A stretch of 64,000 nucleotides of DNA from Betaproteobacteria bacterium (GTDB lineage: Bacteria; Pseudomonadota; Gammaproteobacteria; Burkholderiales; Casimicrobiaceae). The DNA lies in assembly GCA_016716425.1 (NCBI GenBank), contig JADJWJ010000022.1, forward strand, positions 62,001 through 126,000, in the 5' to 3' direction. The notes beneath the pieces are model-generated. The model had not been told where the DNA came from. It searched no databases and worked only from the letters and a program-made list of their open reading frames with translations. This document shows, one piece after another, positions 15,449-23,813 of this stretch (the stretch's first letter is position 1; every line of letters starts with the position of its first letter). A program made the translations under genes and the position numbers.

Positions 15449-17028
15449 CGACCGCGGCCGCTTCCGTCGCGCAGGCCCTGCTGTCGGTCTCGGACAAGAC
15501 CGGCCTCGCCGACTTCGCGCGCGGGCTCGTCGCGCGCGGCGTGCGCCTGCTGTCCACCGGCGGCACCGCGAAGGCGCTCGCCGACGCCGGCCTGCCCGTC
15601 ACCGACGTCGGCGCCTACACCGGCTTTCCCGAGATGCTCGACGGCCGCGTCAAGACGCTGCACCCGCGGATCCACGGCGGCATCCTCGCGCGGCGCGACC
15701 TGCCCGAGCACGTCGCTGCGCTCCGCGAGCACGGCATCCCGACGATCGATCTCGTCGTGGTCAATCTGTACCCGTTCCGCGCGACCGTCGCCAAGCCCGG
15801 CTGCACGCTGGAGGACGCCGTCGAGAACATCGACATCGGCGGCCCGTCGATGGTGCGCGCGGCGGCGAAGAACTGGCCGCACGTCGGCGTCGTCGTCGAC
15901 CCCGCCGACTACGCGGGCGTGCTCGCCGAGCTCGCCGCCAACGGCAACGCGCTGACTGCCGACACGCGGTTCCGGCTGATGCGCAAGGCGTTCGCGCACA
16001 CGGCGTCCTACGACGGCGCGATCGCCAACTGGCTGACCGCGCGCGGGCCGGACGGCGCCGCGCAAGGCTGGCCGGACGCGTTCCACTTCGCCGGCGCGAA
16101 GGTGCAGGAAATGCGCTACGGCGAGAACCCGCACCAGTCGGCGGCGTTCTACCGCGACGAGGCGCCGGCGGCCGGCGCGATCGCCACGTACCGGCAGCTG
16201 CAGGGCAAGGAGCTCTCGTACAACAACGTCGCCGACAGCGACGCCGCGTGGGAGTGCGTGAAGACGTTCGCCGAGCCCGCGTGCGTGATCGTCAAGCACG
16301 CCAACCCGTGCGGCGTGGCCATCGCCGGCACGCCGCTCGACGCGTACCGGAAGGCGTTCGCCACCGACCCGACGTCGGCATTCGGCGGCATCATCGCGTT
16401 CAACCGCCCGGTCGACGCCGCGACGGTCGAGGCAGTGGCGGCGCAGTTCCTCGAGGTGCTGATCGCGCCTGCGTACACCGACGACGCGCTGACGGCGATC
16501 GCGAAGAAGGTCAACGTGCGGGTGCTCGAGGTTCCGTTGCCGGCGGGGAACGGCGCCGCGAACGCATGGGACGTCAAGCGCGTCGGCGGCGGCCTGCTCG
16601 TGCAGTCGCCCGACACGCGCAACGTGGAGCCGGCCGAGCTCAAGGTCGTCACGAAGCGCGCACCCTCGCCCGCGCAGATGACCGACCTCATGTTCGCGTG
16701 GCGCGTGGCGAAGTACGTGAAGTCGAACGCAATCGTCTACTGCCGCGACGGGCAGACGCTCGGCATCGGCGCCGGCCAGATGAGCCGCGTGGACTCGACG
16801 CGGATCGCCGCGATGAAGGCCGCCAATGCGGGACTCGCGCTCGCAGGCGCAGTCGTCGCGTCCGACGCGTTCTTCCCGTTCCGCGATGGCCTCGACGTGG
16901 TCGCCGACAACGGCGCCGCGGCGGTGATCCAGCCCGGCGGCAGCATGCGCGACGCCGAGGTGATCGCGGCGGCCGACGAGCGCGGCGTCGCGATGGTGTT
17001 CACGGGCGTCCGCCACTTCCGTCACTGA
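15445..17028 (+). CDS. purH: Bifunctional AICAR transformylase/IMP cyclohydrolase
   Basis: A 527-residue enzyme catalysing the last two steps of IMP synthesis. The N-terminal MGS-like cyclohydrolase domain (about 1-195) has SVSDKTGL and RVKTLHPRIHGGIL. The C-terminal formyltransferase has MRYGENPHQSAAFY, the catalytic KHANPCG and TDPTSAFGGIIAFN. The protein ends with VFTGVRHFRH. The start is GTG at 15445, overlapping the fis stop. purD follows 125 bases later, separated by a palindromic repeat and a second palindrome, so the two purine genes may be one transcript with a structured spacer. Confidence 0.97.
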   Translation: MTTAAASVAQALLSVSDKTGLADFARGLVARGVRLLSTGGTAKALADAGLPVTDVGAYTGFPEMLDGRVKTLHPRIHGGILARRDLPEHVAALREHGIPTIDLVVVNLYPFRATVAKPGCTLEDAVENIDIGGPSMVRAAAKNWPHVGVVVDPADYAGVLAELAANGNALTADTRFRLMRKAFAHTASYDGAIANWLTARGPDGAAQGWPDAFHFAGAKVQEMRYGENPHQSAAFYRDEAPAAGAIATYRQLQGKELSYNNVADSDAAWECVKTFAEPACVIVKHANPCGVAIAGTPLDAYRKAFATDPTSAFGGIIAFNRPVDAATVEAVAAQFLEVLIAPAYTDDALTAIAKKVNVRVLEVPLPAGNGAANAWDVKRVGGGLLVQSPDTRNVEPAELKVVTKRAPSPAQMTDLMFAWRVAKYVKSNAIVYCRDGQTLGIGAGQMSRVDSTRIAAMKAANAGLALAGAVVASDAFFPFRDGLDVVADNGAAAVIQPGGSMRDAEVIAAADERGVAMVFTGVRHFRH

Positions 17029-17058
17029 TGCGCGGCATGACGCGCTCGGAACAGCGTT

Positions 17059-17098
17059 CCCTCACCCCTTCCCCCTCTCCCGCAAGCGGGAGAGGGGA
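17059..17098. repeat. CTCTCCCGC/GCGGGAGAG palindromic repeat between purH and purD
   Basis: CCCTCACCCC is followed by CCCCTCTCCCGCAAGCGGGA and GAGGGG, giving a 12-bp-arm hairpin with an AA loop. It belongs to the family found inside aceF and beside hemF and livH. Confidence 0.8.
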
Positions 17099-17107
17099 AA
17101 CGGAGTG

Positions 17108-17134
17108 GTGCAAACGGGTATAACCCGTTTGCAC
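17108..17134. promoter_or_regulatory. Perfect 12-bp inverted repeat upstream of purD
   Basis: Arms GTGCAAACGGGT and ACCCGTTTGCAC flank the three bases ATA. The left arm starts 46 bases before the purD ATG. The GCAAACG half-site resembles the half-site of E. coli PurR, but here the halves are further apart than in a normal LacI-family operator. No uridine run follows, so it is not a standard terminator. It could be an operator or a structured RNA element. It does not share sequence with the neighbouring repeat family. Confidence 0.5.
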
Positions 17135-17153
17135 GGACTTTGGTGGGGGGCGG

Positions 17154-18437
17154 ATGAACGTCCTCGTGATCGGCGGCGGCGGCCGCGAGCACGCGCTGGC
17201 GTGGAAGCTCGCGCAGAGTCCGCGCGTCGCGCGCGTGTATGTCGCACCCGGCAACGCGGGCACGGCGCGCGACGAGGCGCTCGCCAACGTCGCGCACACG
17301 GCGATCCCCGACCTCGTGGAGTTCGCGCGGCGCGAGCAGGTGGCGTTCACCGTCGTCGGCCCCGAGGCGCCGCTCGCGGCGGGCGTGGTCGATGCCTTCC
17401 GCGCGGCGGGGCTGCGCATCTTCGGGCCGACGCAGGCGGCGGCGCAACTCGAGAGCTCGAAGGACTTCGCCAAGGCGTTCATGGCTCGGCACGGGCTGCC
17501 GACCGCGCAGTACCGGACGTTCACCGACGCGCACGCCGCGCACGCGTACGTCGCGCAGCGCGGTGCGCCGATCGTGGTCAAGGCCGACGGGCTCGCCGCA
17601 GGCAAGGGCGTGGTCGTCGCCGCCACGCGGGAGGAAGCGGACGCCGCGATCGACGCGATGCTCGTCGGCAACGCGATGGGCGACGCCGGCGCGCGGGTCG
17701 TGATCGAGGACTTCCTCGAAGGCGAGGAGGCGAGCTTCATCGTGATGGTCGACGGGCGCCACGTGCTGCCGCTCGCCTCGTCGCAGGACCACAAGCGGCT
17801 CGCCGACGGCGACGCCGGCCCGAACACCGGCGGCATGGGCGCGTACTCGCCCGCACCGGTCGTCACGCCGGCGCTGCACGCGCGCATCATGCGCGAGATC
17901 GTCGTGCCGGCCGTCAACGGCATGGCGGCGGACGGCATCCCGTACACCGGGTTCCTGTACGCCGGCGTGATGATCGGCGCCGACGGCGCCCCGAAGGTGC
18001 TGGAGTTCAACTGCCGGATGGGCGACCCGGAAACGCAGCCGATCGTGATGCGGTTGAAGTCCGACCTCGTCGACCTGGTCGAGCGCGCGCTCGACGGCAC
18101 GCTCGACACCGCCGAGGCCGAGTGGGACCGGCGCGCGGCGCTCGGCGTCGTGCTCGCGGCCGCCGGTTATCCGGACCAGCCGCGCAAGGGCGACGCGATC
18201 GAGGGGCTCGACCGCGTGACGCCGGCCGCGCACCCGGACGTCGTCGTGTTCCACGCCGGCACCGCACTCGCCGACGGCCGCACGGTCGTCAGTGGCGGGC
18301 GCGTGCTGTGCGTCACGGCGCTGGGCGACTCCGTGCGGCAGGCGCAGCGCGCGGCGTATGCGGCGGTCGCCGACATCCGCTTCGCCGGCATGCAGTTCCG
18401 CACCGACATCGGCCACCGCGCCACTGCACGCAAGTGA
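17154..18437 (+). CDS. purD: Phosphoribosylamine--glycine ligase (GAR synthetase)
   Basis: A 427-residue ATP-grasp enzyme, full length, joining phosphoribosylamine and glycine in the second step of purine synthesis. It opens with MNVLVIGGGGREHALAWKL. The ATP-grasp part shows IVVKADGLAAGKGV near 140, EDFLEGEEASF, SSQDHKRLADGDAGPNTGGMGAYSP (written here in part) and the metal-binding LEFNCRMGDPETQ near 280-292. A GGGGGG run before the ATG may serve as ribosome-binding site. hemF lies 124 bases downstream on the same strand after two more palindromic repeats. Confidence 0.97.
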   Translation: MNVLVIGGGGREHALAWKLAQSPRVARVYVAPGNAGTARDEALANVAHTAIPDLVEFARREQVAFTVVGPEAPLAAGVVDAFRAAGLRIFGPTQAAAQLESSKDFAKAFMARHGLPTAQYRTFTDAHAAHAYVAQRGAPIVVKADGLAAGKGVVVAATREEADAAIDAMLVGNAMGDAGARVVIEDFLEGEEASFIVMVDGRHVLPLASSQDHKRLADGDAGPNTGGMGAYSPAPVVTPALHARIMREIVVPAVNGMAADGIPYTGFLYAGVMIGADGAPKVLEFNCRMGDPETQPIVMRLKSDLVDLVERALDGTLDTAEAEWDRRAALGVVLAAAGYPDQPRKGDAIEGLDRVTPAAHPDVVVFHAGTALADGRTVVSGGRVLCVTALGDSVRQAQRAAYAAVADIRFAGMQFRTDIGHRATARK

Positions 18438-18445
18438 GTGCGGCG

Positions 18446-18558
18446 GCCCCTCACCCCGGCTCTCTCCCCGCAAGCGGGGAGAGGGAGGGATGTCTGCGCA
18501 TCGTCGCGCAATTGCGCTCCCTCGCCCCGCGCAGCGGGGAGAGGGTCGGGGTGAGGGG
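18446..18558. repeat. Two palindromic repeats (CTCTCCCC/GGGGAGAG family) between purD and hemF
   Basis: The first copy, about 18446-18490, reads CCCTCACCCCGGCTCTCTCC then CCGCAAGCGGGGAGAGGGAG. The second, about 18515-18558, reads GCTCCCTCGCCCCGCGCAGC then GGGGAGAGGGTCGGGGTGAG. They are the same family as the aceF insertions. The right edge of the second copy, GGGGTGAGGGG, lies just upstream of the hemF ATG and supplies its purine-rich ribosome-binding sequence. Confidence 0.8.
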
Positions 18559-18561
18559 CGG

Positions 18562-19470
18562 ATGACGACCATCGTCGCCCCCGCCGTCCGCGCGTACCTC
18601 GCCGGCCTGCAGCAGCGCATCGTCGAAGGGCTGGAGGCCATCGACCGGTCGCCGTTCCGCCGCGACGAATGGACGCGGCCCGAGGGCGGCGGCGGCGTCT
18701 CGCGGCTCATCGAGCACGGCAACGCGCTCGAGCGCGGCGGCGTGCTGTTCTCGCACGTGCTGGGCGAGACGCTGCCGGCGTCGGCCACGGCGCATCGGCC
18801 CGAGCTGGCCGGCCGCGCGTGGGAGGCGATGGGCGTGTCGCTGGTGCTCCACCCGCGCAACCCGTACGCGCCGACCGCGCACCTCAACGTGCGCTTCTTC
18901 GTCGCGCGCAAGGCCGGAGCCGAGCCGGTCTGGTGGTTCGGCGGCGGCATGGACCTGACGCCGTACTATGGCTTCGCCGAGGACGCCGTGCACTTCCACC
19001 GGACATGCCGCGATGCGGTGGCGCCGTTCGGCGCGGACGTGCACGCACGCTACAAGCAGTGGTGCGACGAGTACTTCTACCTCAAGCACCGGCGCGAGCC
19101 GCGCGGGGTCGGCGGCGTCTTCTACGACGACTTGAACGAGGGTGGCTTCGATCGCTGCTTTGCTCTGACGAGGAGCGTGGGCGACCACTTCCTGCCCGCG
19201 TACGCGCCGATCCTCGTGCGCCGCAAGGACACGCCGTTCGGCGAGCGCGAGCGCGACTTCCAGCTCTACCGGCGCGGCCGCTACGTCGAGTTCAATCTCG
19301 TGTGGGACCGCGGGACGCTGTTCGGCCTGCAGTCGAACGGGCGCACCGAGGCGATCCTGATGTCGATGCCGCCGCTGGCGCAGTGGCGCTACGACTGGTC
19401 GCCCGCGCCGGGAACGCCGGAGGCGGCGCTCCACACCGACTTTCTGCCGCCGCGGGACTGGCTCGCATGA
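18562..19470 (+). CDS. hemF: Oxygen-dependent coproporphyrinogen III oxidase
   Basis: A 302-residue aerobic HemF that decarboxylates coproporphyrinogen III to protoporphyrinogen IX. The family signature VLHPRNPYAPTAHLNVRFF is at about residues 94-112, followed by WWFGGGMDLTPYYGF. RRGRYVEFNLVWDRGTLFGL lies near the C terminus. Length and motifs are complete. The start is the ATG at 18562, 4 bases after GTGAGGGG, which comes from a palindromic repeat. The TGA overlaps the ATG of the following NUDIX gene (ATGA), so that gene is probably translationally coupled. Confidence 0.96.
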   Translation: MTTIVAPAVRAYLAGLQQRIVEGLEAIDRSPFRRDEWTRPEGGGGVSRLIEHGNALERGGVLFSHVLGETLPASATAHRPELAGRAWEAMGVSLVLHPRNPYAPTAHLNVRFFVARKAGAEPVWWFGGGMDLTPYYGFAEDAVHFHRTCRDAVAPFGADVHARYKQWCDEYFYLKHRREPRGVGGVFYDDLNEGGFDRCFALTRSVGDHFLPAYAPILVRRKDTPFGERERDFQLYRRGRYVEFNLVWDRGTLFGLQSNGRTEAILMSMPPLAQWRYDWSPAPGTPEAALHTDFLPPRDWLA

Positions 19471-20021
19471 AGCCCGAGGACGATTCCCATCTCGTCGAGA
19501 CCGGCCTCGCGTCCGAGGTCGTGTTCTCGGGCAAGCTGCTCGAAGTGCGGCGCGACCGGATCCGCCTGCCCGACGGCGGCGAGTCCACACGCGAGTTCGT
19601 CGTGCATCCGGGCGCGGTACTGGTGGTTCCGCTGCGGGACGACGGCCGCCTCGTGCTCGAGCGGCAGTTTCGCTACCCGGTGCGGCGTGTGATGCTGGAG
19701 TTTCCGGCGGGCAAGATCGACGCGGGCGAGACGCCGCTCGCGACCGCGCAGCGCGAGCTCGTCGAGGAGGCCGGCTATACCGCGCAGAAGTGGAAGAAGC
19801 TCGGCACGATCCACCCGGAGATCGGCTACTCGACCGAATTCATCGACATCTACGAGGCGACCGGGCTCGAGCACGTCGGCCAGAAGCTCGACGACGGCGA
19901 GTTCCTCGACATCGTCGCGCTGACCGAGGACGAGCTCCTCGCGACGTACGACTGCGGCGGGCTTACCGACGGCAAGACGGTCGCGGCGCTGTTCGCGTGG
20001 CGGCGCAGTCGCGGCCGCTGA
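19467..20021 (+). CDS. NUDIX hydrolase, ADP-ribose pyrophosphatase-like
   Basis: A 184-residue protein with a complete NUDIX box, GKIDAGETPLATAQ followed by RELVEEAGY. This binds the divalent metals for cleaving a nucleoside diphosphate linked to another group. The N-terminal strands (VFSGKLLEVRRDRIRLPDGG) and VVPLRDDGRLVLERQFRYPV are typical of the ADP-ribose pyrophosphatase (NudF/YffH) branch. The ATG overlaps the hemF stop by four bases. Acylphosphatase follows after 19 bases, so hemF, this gene and acyP look like one unit. The exact substrate is inferred from similarity. Confidence 0.88.
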   Translation: MKPEDDSHLVETGLASEVVFSGKLLEVRRDRIRLPDGGESTREFVVHPGAVLVVPLRDDGRLVLERQFRYPVRRVMLEFPAGKIDAGETPLATAQRELVEEAGYTAQKWKKLGTIHPEIGYSTEFIDIYEATGLEHVGQKLDDGEFLDIVALTEDELLATYDCGGLTDGKTVAALFAWRRSRGR

Positions 20022-20040
20022 CGCGCGCGGTCGCACGACC

Positions 20041-20316
20041 ATGGCCGACGTCGCGCGCAAGGTGGTGATCCGCGGCCGCGTGCAGGGGGTCGGCTTTCGC
20101 CACGCGACGGTCGAGGCGGCCCGCGCGATCGCCGTCGCCGGCTGGGTGCGCAACCGGCCGGACGGCGCGGTCGAGGCGTTCGCGCAGGGGGCGGCCGCCG
20201 ACGTCGAGCGCTTCGTCGCGTGGTGCCGCCATGGGCCGCCGCTCGCGCGCGTCGACGACGTCGAGGTCGGCCAGGTCCCGGTCGAGGCCGGCCTCGCGCG
20301 CTTCGACTGGAAGTGA
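20041..20316 (+). CDS. acyP: Acylphosphatase
   Basis: A 91-residue small enzyme hydrolysing acyl phosphates such as acetyl phosphate or carbamoyl phosphate. The signature GRVQGVGFRHAT near residues 12-23 carries the phosphate-binding loop and catalytic arginine. GWVRNRPDGAVEAFAQG near 35-51 contains the catalytic asparagine. Length is standard. It follows the NUDIX gene after 19 bases on the same strand and converges on the BPSS1780-type gene. Confidence 0.93.
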   Translation: MADVARKVVIRGRVQGVGFRHATVEAARAIAVAGWVRNRPDGAVEAFAQGAAADVERFVAWCRHGPPLARVDDVEVGQVPVEAGLARFDWK

Positions 20317-20361
20317 ACGATCGAGCCTGGCTCGGTTTCACGCTCGGTTTCGTGCCGGCGG

Positions 20362-21075
20362 CTACGCGACGGCGAACACGTCCTTCCACGCCGCGTACGA
20401 CGCGGCGGCGATCCACGGCAGCGCCAGCAGGAGCCCGATGCCGGAGGTCGCGATCCCGATCGCCAGCAGGACGAACGAGAACGCCGCGTAGGCGGCGAGC
20501 GCGGGTACGTTGCGCGCGAACGCCTGCAGCGACGTCGCGAACGCCTGCCCGAACGGCGCGCCGTCGAACAGCGCCGCCATCGGGACGAACGTGACCGGCA
20601 GCGACGCGGCCACGCCGGCCGCGTAGATGACCCCGATCGCTGCGACCGACAGCTGCGACGTATCGGCCAGCGGCAGCAGCACGTTCACGCCGGCCAGGCT
20701 CCAGGCCGCCAGCGCTTCGACCGCGAGTGGGACCAAGCCGCCGGCGACGACGGTCGCCTGCGCCCGCAGCGGCGCCACGAACACGGCGACGAGCTGCGAC
20801 CAGCGCGGCCGGTCGCCGCGATCGGCGGCGAGGCTCGCGTAGAGGAGCCCGCACGCCAGCAGCGGGGCCAGCACGTGCGCGGCCAAGGCGCCGGCGACCG
20901 GCACCGGCTCCAGCACGACGCTGACGGCGACGACGACGAGGGCGAACGCGCAGAACGTCAGCGGGCCGCGGCGCCACAGCCGCATCGCCTCGGAGAACCA
21001 GTCGAGCGCCCGCCCCGCCGGCACGGTGCGCGGCGCGCGCGAACCCGGTGCGGACGGGGGACCTGCTGCGCTCAC
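20362..21075 (-). CDS. BPSS1780-type integral membrane protein
   Basis: A 237-residue membrane protein. A short variable N terminus is followed by the conserved GRALDWFSEAMRLWRRGPL segment and about six hydrophobic helices. It ends WKDVFAVA. This organisation is typical of the BPSS1780 family of betaproteobacterial inner-membrane proteins, whose function is unknown. It is the gene immediately upstream of livF on the minus strand, ending 45 bases from the acylphosphatase stop. It is not part of the transporter as far as sequence shows. Confidence 0.7.
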   Translation of the reverse strand: MSAAGPPSAPGSRAPRTVPAGRALDWFSEAMRLWRRGPLTFCAFALVVVAVSVVLEPVPVAGALAAHVLAPLLACGLLYASLAADRGDRPRWSQLVAVFVAPLRAQATVVAGGLVPLAVEALAAWSLAGVNVLLPLADTSQLSVAAIGVIYAAGVAASLPVTFVPMAALFDGAPFGQAFATSLQAFARNVPALAAYAAFSFVLLAIGIATSGIGLLLALPWIAAASYAAWKDVFAVA

Positions 21076-21112
21076 GGCGGTCGGTGCCCGCGGGCCAACG
21101 CGGCCGACGCGG

Positions 21113-21841
21113 TCAGGCCACTTCGCCGAGGTAGGCTTCGCGCACCTTCGGGTCGTGCAGCAGCGAGGCGGAGTCGCCCTTCAGCGTGATCTCGCCCGAC
21201 TCCATCACGTAGCCGCGGCGGCTGACCTCGAGCGCCAGCTTCGCGTTCTGCTCGATCAGCAGGATCGTCACTCCTTCCCGCGCCACGGCGACGACGGTCT
21301 CGAAGACCTTCTGCACCATCAGCGGCGCGAGCCCCATCGACGGCTCGTCGAGCAGCAGCAGCTTCGGCCGCGACATCAGCGCGCGCCCCATCGCCAGCAT
21401 CTGCTGCTCGCCGCCGGACAGCGTGCCGGCCGTCTGCCGGCGCCGCTCCTTCAGGCGGGGGAACAGGTGGTAGACGCGCTCCATGTCCGCCTTGACGCCG
21501 CCGGCGTCGCTGCGGACGTAGGCGCCCATCGCGAGGTTCTCCTCGATGGTCAGCGCGCCGAACACGCCGCGGCCTTCCGGCACCATCGCGAGCCCGCGCT
21601 TGACGAGCTGGAACGCGGGCTTCCCGGTGACGTCGACGCCGCCGTAGTGGATCCTGCCGGCCTTCACCGGCAGCAGACCGCAGATGCCCTTCAGCGTCGT
21701 CGTCTTGCCGGCGCCGTTCGCGCCGATCAGGCAGACGAGCTCGCCCGCGTCCACGTCGAGGTCGATCCCCTTGACCGCCTGGATGCCGCCGTAGGCGACC
21801 TCGAGCTTGCGCAGCGACAGCAGTGGGTGCTCGCCCGGCAT
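21113..21841 (-). CDS. livF: Branched-chain amino acid ABC transporter, ATP-binding protein LivF
   Basis: A 242-residue ABC ATPase that energises high-affinity uptake of leucine, isoleucine and valine or related amides. The Walker A motif GANGAGKTT is near residue 38, the signature TLSGGEQQM near 138, and Walker B LLLLDEPSMGL near 160. The LivF hallmarks MVPEGRGVFGALTIEENL and LIEQNAKLAL are present. It is the last liv gene, 8 bases after livG. The substrate specificity of such clusters varies, so it could carry another small amino acid-like solute. Confidence 0.92.
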   Translation of the reverse strand: MPGEHPLLSLRKLEVAYGGIQAVKGIDLDVDAGELVCLIGANGAGKTTTLKGICGLLPVKAGRIHYGGVDVTGKPAFQLVKRGLAMVPEGRGVFGALTIEENLAMGAYVRSDAGGVKADMERVYHLFPRLKERRRQTAGTLSGGEQQMLAMGRALMSRPKLLLLDEPSMGLAPLMVQKVFETVVAVAREGVTILLIEQNAKLALEVSRRGYVMESGEITLKGDSASLLHDPKVREAYLGEVA

Positions 21842-21849
21842 CGGCTGGC

Positions 21850-22644
21850 CTACGCGCCCTTCAGGTTCAGCGACACGTCACCTCCGAGGTACGCGGCGAT
21901 GACCTTGGGGTCGGTCTGCACCTCGGACGCGGACCCTTCGGCGATCTTCTTGCCGTAGTCGAGCACGAGGACGCGGTCGCAGACGCTCATCACGAGCTTC
22001 ATGTCGTGCTCGATCAGCAGGATCGTCGTGCCGTCGCGCCGGATGTCCTCGAGCAGGGCGCGCAGCGCCGCGGTCTCCGTCGCGTTCATGCCCGCCGCCG
22101 GCTCGTCGAGGGCGAGGAGCTTGGGCTCGGTCGCGAGCGCGCGTGCGATCTCGAGCCGGCGCTGGTCGCCGTAGGCGAGGTGCTTCGCGAGACTGTTCGC
22201 GCGCCTGGCCACGCCCACGTACTCGAGCAGCTCGTATGCACGCCGGTGGATCGCCCGCTCCTCCTCGCGCGCGCGCGCGTTGCGCGAGATCGCGCCCCAG
22301 ACGCCCGCCCGCGTGCGCACGTGCCGCCCGATCATCACGTTCTCCAGCGCCGTCAGGTTGGCGAACAGGCGGATGTTCTGGAACGTGCGCGCGATCCCGC
22401 GCGCCGCGACGTCGTTGGGCTTCAGCGTCAGCAGAACTTCGCCGTCGAACGCGAAGTGGCCGCCGTCGGGCACGTAGATGCCGGTGAGCACGTTGAACAG
22501 CGACGTCTTGCCGGCGCCGTTCGGCCCGATCAAACCGTAGATCTCGCCGTGGTGGATCGTGAAGCCGACGTCGGCCAGCGCCTGCACGCCGCCGAAGCGC
22601 TTGGTGATGCCCTTGGCCGTCAGCAGCGGCAGCGGCTCGTTCAC
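21850..22644 (-). CDS. livG: Branched-chain amino acid ABC transporter, ATP-binding protein LivG
   Basis: A 264-residue ABC ATPase partner of LivF. It shows Walker A GPNGAGKTSLFN near residues 39-50 and the LivG-specific GIARTFQNIRLFANLTALENV. The signature is LAYGDQRRLEIARAL, followed by LLALDEPAAGMN. It ends with a C-terminal extension, PKVIAAYLGGDVSLNLKGA. The start is GTG at 22644, overlapping the livM stop (GTGA), so translation is coupled to the permease. Prokaryotic LivG and LivF form a heterodimer beneath LivH-LivM. Confidence 0.92.
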   Translation of the reverse strand: MNEPLPLLTAKGITKRFGGVQALADVGFTIHHGEIYGLIGPNGAGKTSLFNVLTGIYVPDGGHFAFDGEVLLTLKPNDVAARGIARTFQNIRLFANLTALENVMIGRHVRTRAGVWGAISRNARAREEERAIHRRAYELLEYVGVARRANSLAKHLAYGDQRRLEIARALATEPKLLALDEPAAGMNATETAALRALLEDIRRDGTTILLIEHDMKLVMSVCDRVLVLDYGKKIAEGSASEVQTDPKVIAAYLGGDVSLNLKGA

Positions 22645-23717
22645 TTGGCGGGAACCTCGAGTTCGCGCCGGCGCACGGCGGAAGGCAGGATGCCCGCCGG
22701 CCGGAACAGCATCATCAGCACGAGCGCCAGGCCGAACAGCAGCATCCGGATCACCTCCGGCTCGATCAGCATGCGCCCGAACAGCGCCATCTGCGCCGGC
22801 TCCACCGTGTAGCGGAGGATCTCGGGGACGAACGACAGCAGCAGCGCGCCGAGGATGACGCCCCAGATGTTGCCCATGCCGCCGAGAACGACCATCGACA
22901 GCACCATCACCGACTCGACCAGCGTGAAGCTCTCGGGGCTGACGAAGCCCTGGATCGCCGAGAACATGCCGCCGGCGATCCCGCCGAACGATGCCCCCAT
23001 CGCGAACGCGAGCAGCTTGATGTTGCGCGTGTTGATGCCCATCGCGCGCGCGGCCACCTCGTCCTCGCGGATCGCCTCCCACGCGCGCCCGATGCGGGAG
23101 TCCTGCAGCCGGATGTTGACGATGATGACGACGACCAGGACGACGAGGAAGAAGTAGTAGTACTTGATCGGTCCGGTGAAGTCGAGGCCGAGAATCGTCT
23201 CGCGCTGCGCGAAGCTCGCGTCGCCGACGTGGAACGGATCGATGCGCGCGATCCCCTGCGGTCCGTTGGTGATGTTGACCGGCCGGGCAAGGTTGTTGAG
23301 GAAGATCCGGATGATCTCGCCGAAGCCCAGCGTGACGATCGCGAGGTAGTCGCCGCGCAGCTTCAGCGTCGGCGCGCCGAGCAGCACGCCGAACAGGCAG
23401 GCGAGCGCGGCCCCCAGGGGCAGGATGATCCAGAACGGCAGGTGCAGGTTGAAGTGCGGGCTCGCGAGCAGCGCGTAGACGTACGCGCCGACGGCGTAGA
23501 AAGCGATGTAGCCGAGGTCCAGCAGCCCGGCGAAGCCCACGACGATGTTGAGGCCCAGCGCCAGGAACACGTACAGGATCGCGATGTTCGTGATGCGCAC
23601 CCACGCGGTGCCCACGCTCGCCAGCGCCCACGGGAGCACCAGCAGCACGATGGCGATCACAGCGAGCCCGGCCCATGCGAGGCGCGGGTTGCTGCGGACG
23701 TCGAAGAAGCTCTGCAT
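22641..23717 (-). CDS. livM: Branched-chain amino acid ABC transporter permease LivM
   Basis: A 358-residue permease with about ten hydrophobic helices. Family landmarks are FLALGLNIVVGFAGLLDLGY, the cytoplasmic LKLRGDYLAIVTLGFGEIIR and the EAA-like loop GRAWEAIREDEVAARAMGIN. The C-terminal half has VVLGGMGNIWGVILGA. The start is the ATG at 23717 (MQSFFDVRSNP). Its usual partner LivH is encoded 3.7 kb further upstream, on the far side of the pqi genes. The gap to pqiC is 96 bases. Confidence 0.92.
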   Translation of the reverse strand: MQSFFDVRSNPRLAWAGLAVIAIVLLVLPWALASVGTAWVRITNIAILYVFLALGLNIVVGFAGLLDLGYIAFYAVGAYVYALLASPHFNLHLPFWIILPLGAALACLFGVLLGAPTLKLRGDYLAIVTLGFGEIIRIFLNNLARPVNITNGPQGIARIDPFHVGDASFAQRETILGLDFTGPIKYYYFFLVVLVVVIIVNIRLQDSRIGRAWEAIREDEVAARAMGINTRNIKLLAFAMGASFGGIAGGMFSAIQGFVSPESFTLVESVMVLSMVVLGGMGNIWGVILGALLLSFVPEILRYTVEPAQMALFGRMLIEPEVIRMLLFGLALVLMMLFRPAGILPSAVRRRELEVPAK

Positions 23718-23813
23718 GTCGGAGCGCCTATCGTTGCGGGAGGCCGGCGCCTTGCCGGCCCGGTGCCGGACAGCGTGCCCGGCCCGGTCGCGCAGTCGCA
23801 AGGATGCCCGTAA

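Noticed and set aside
17108..17134. Rho-independent terminator of purH
   Set aside because: The palindrome is perfect but is not followed by a T run on either strand and lies close to the purD start.
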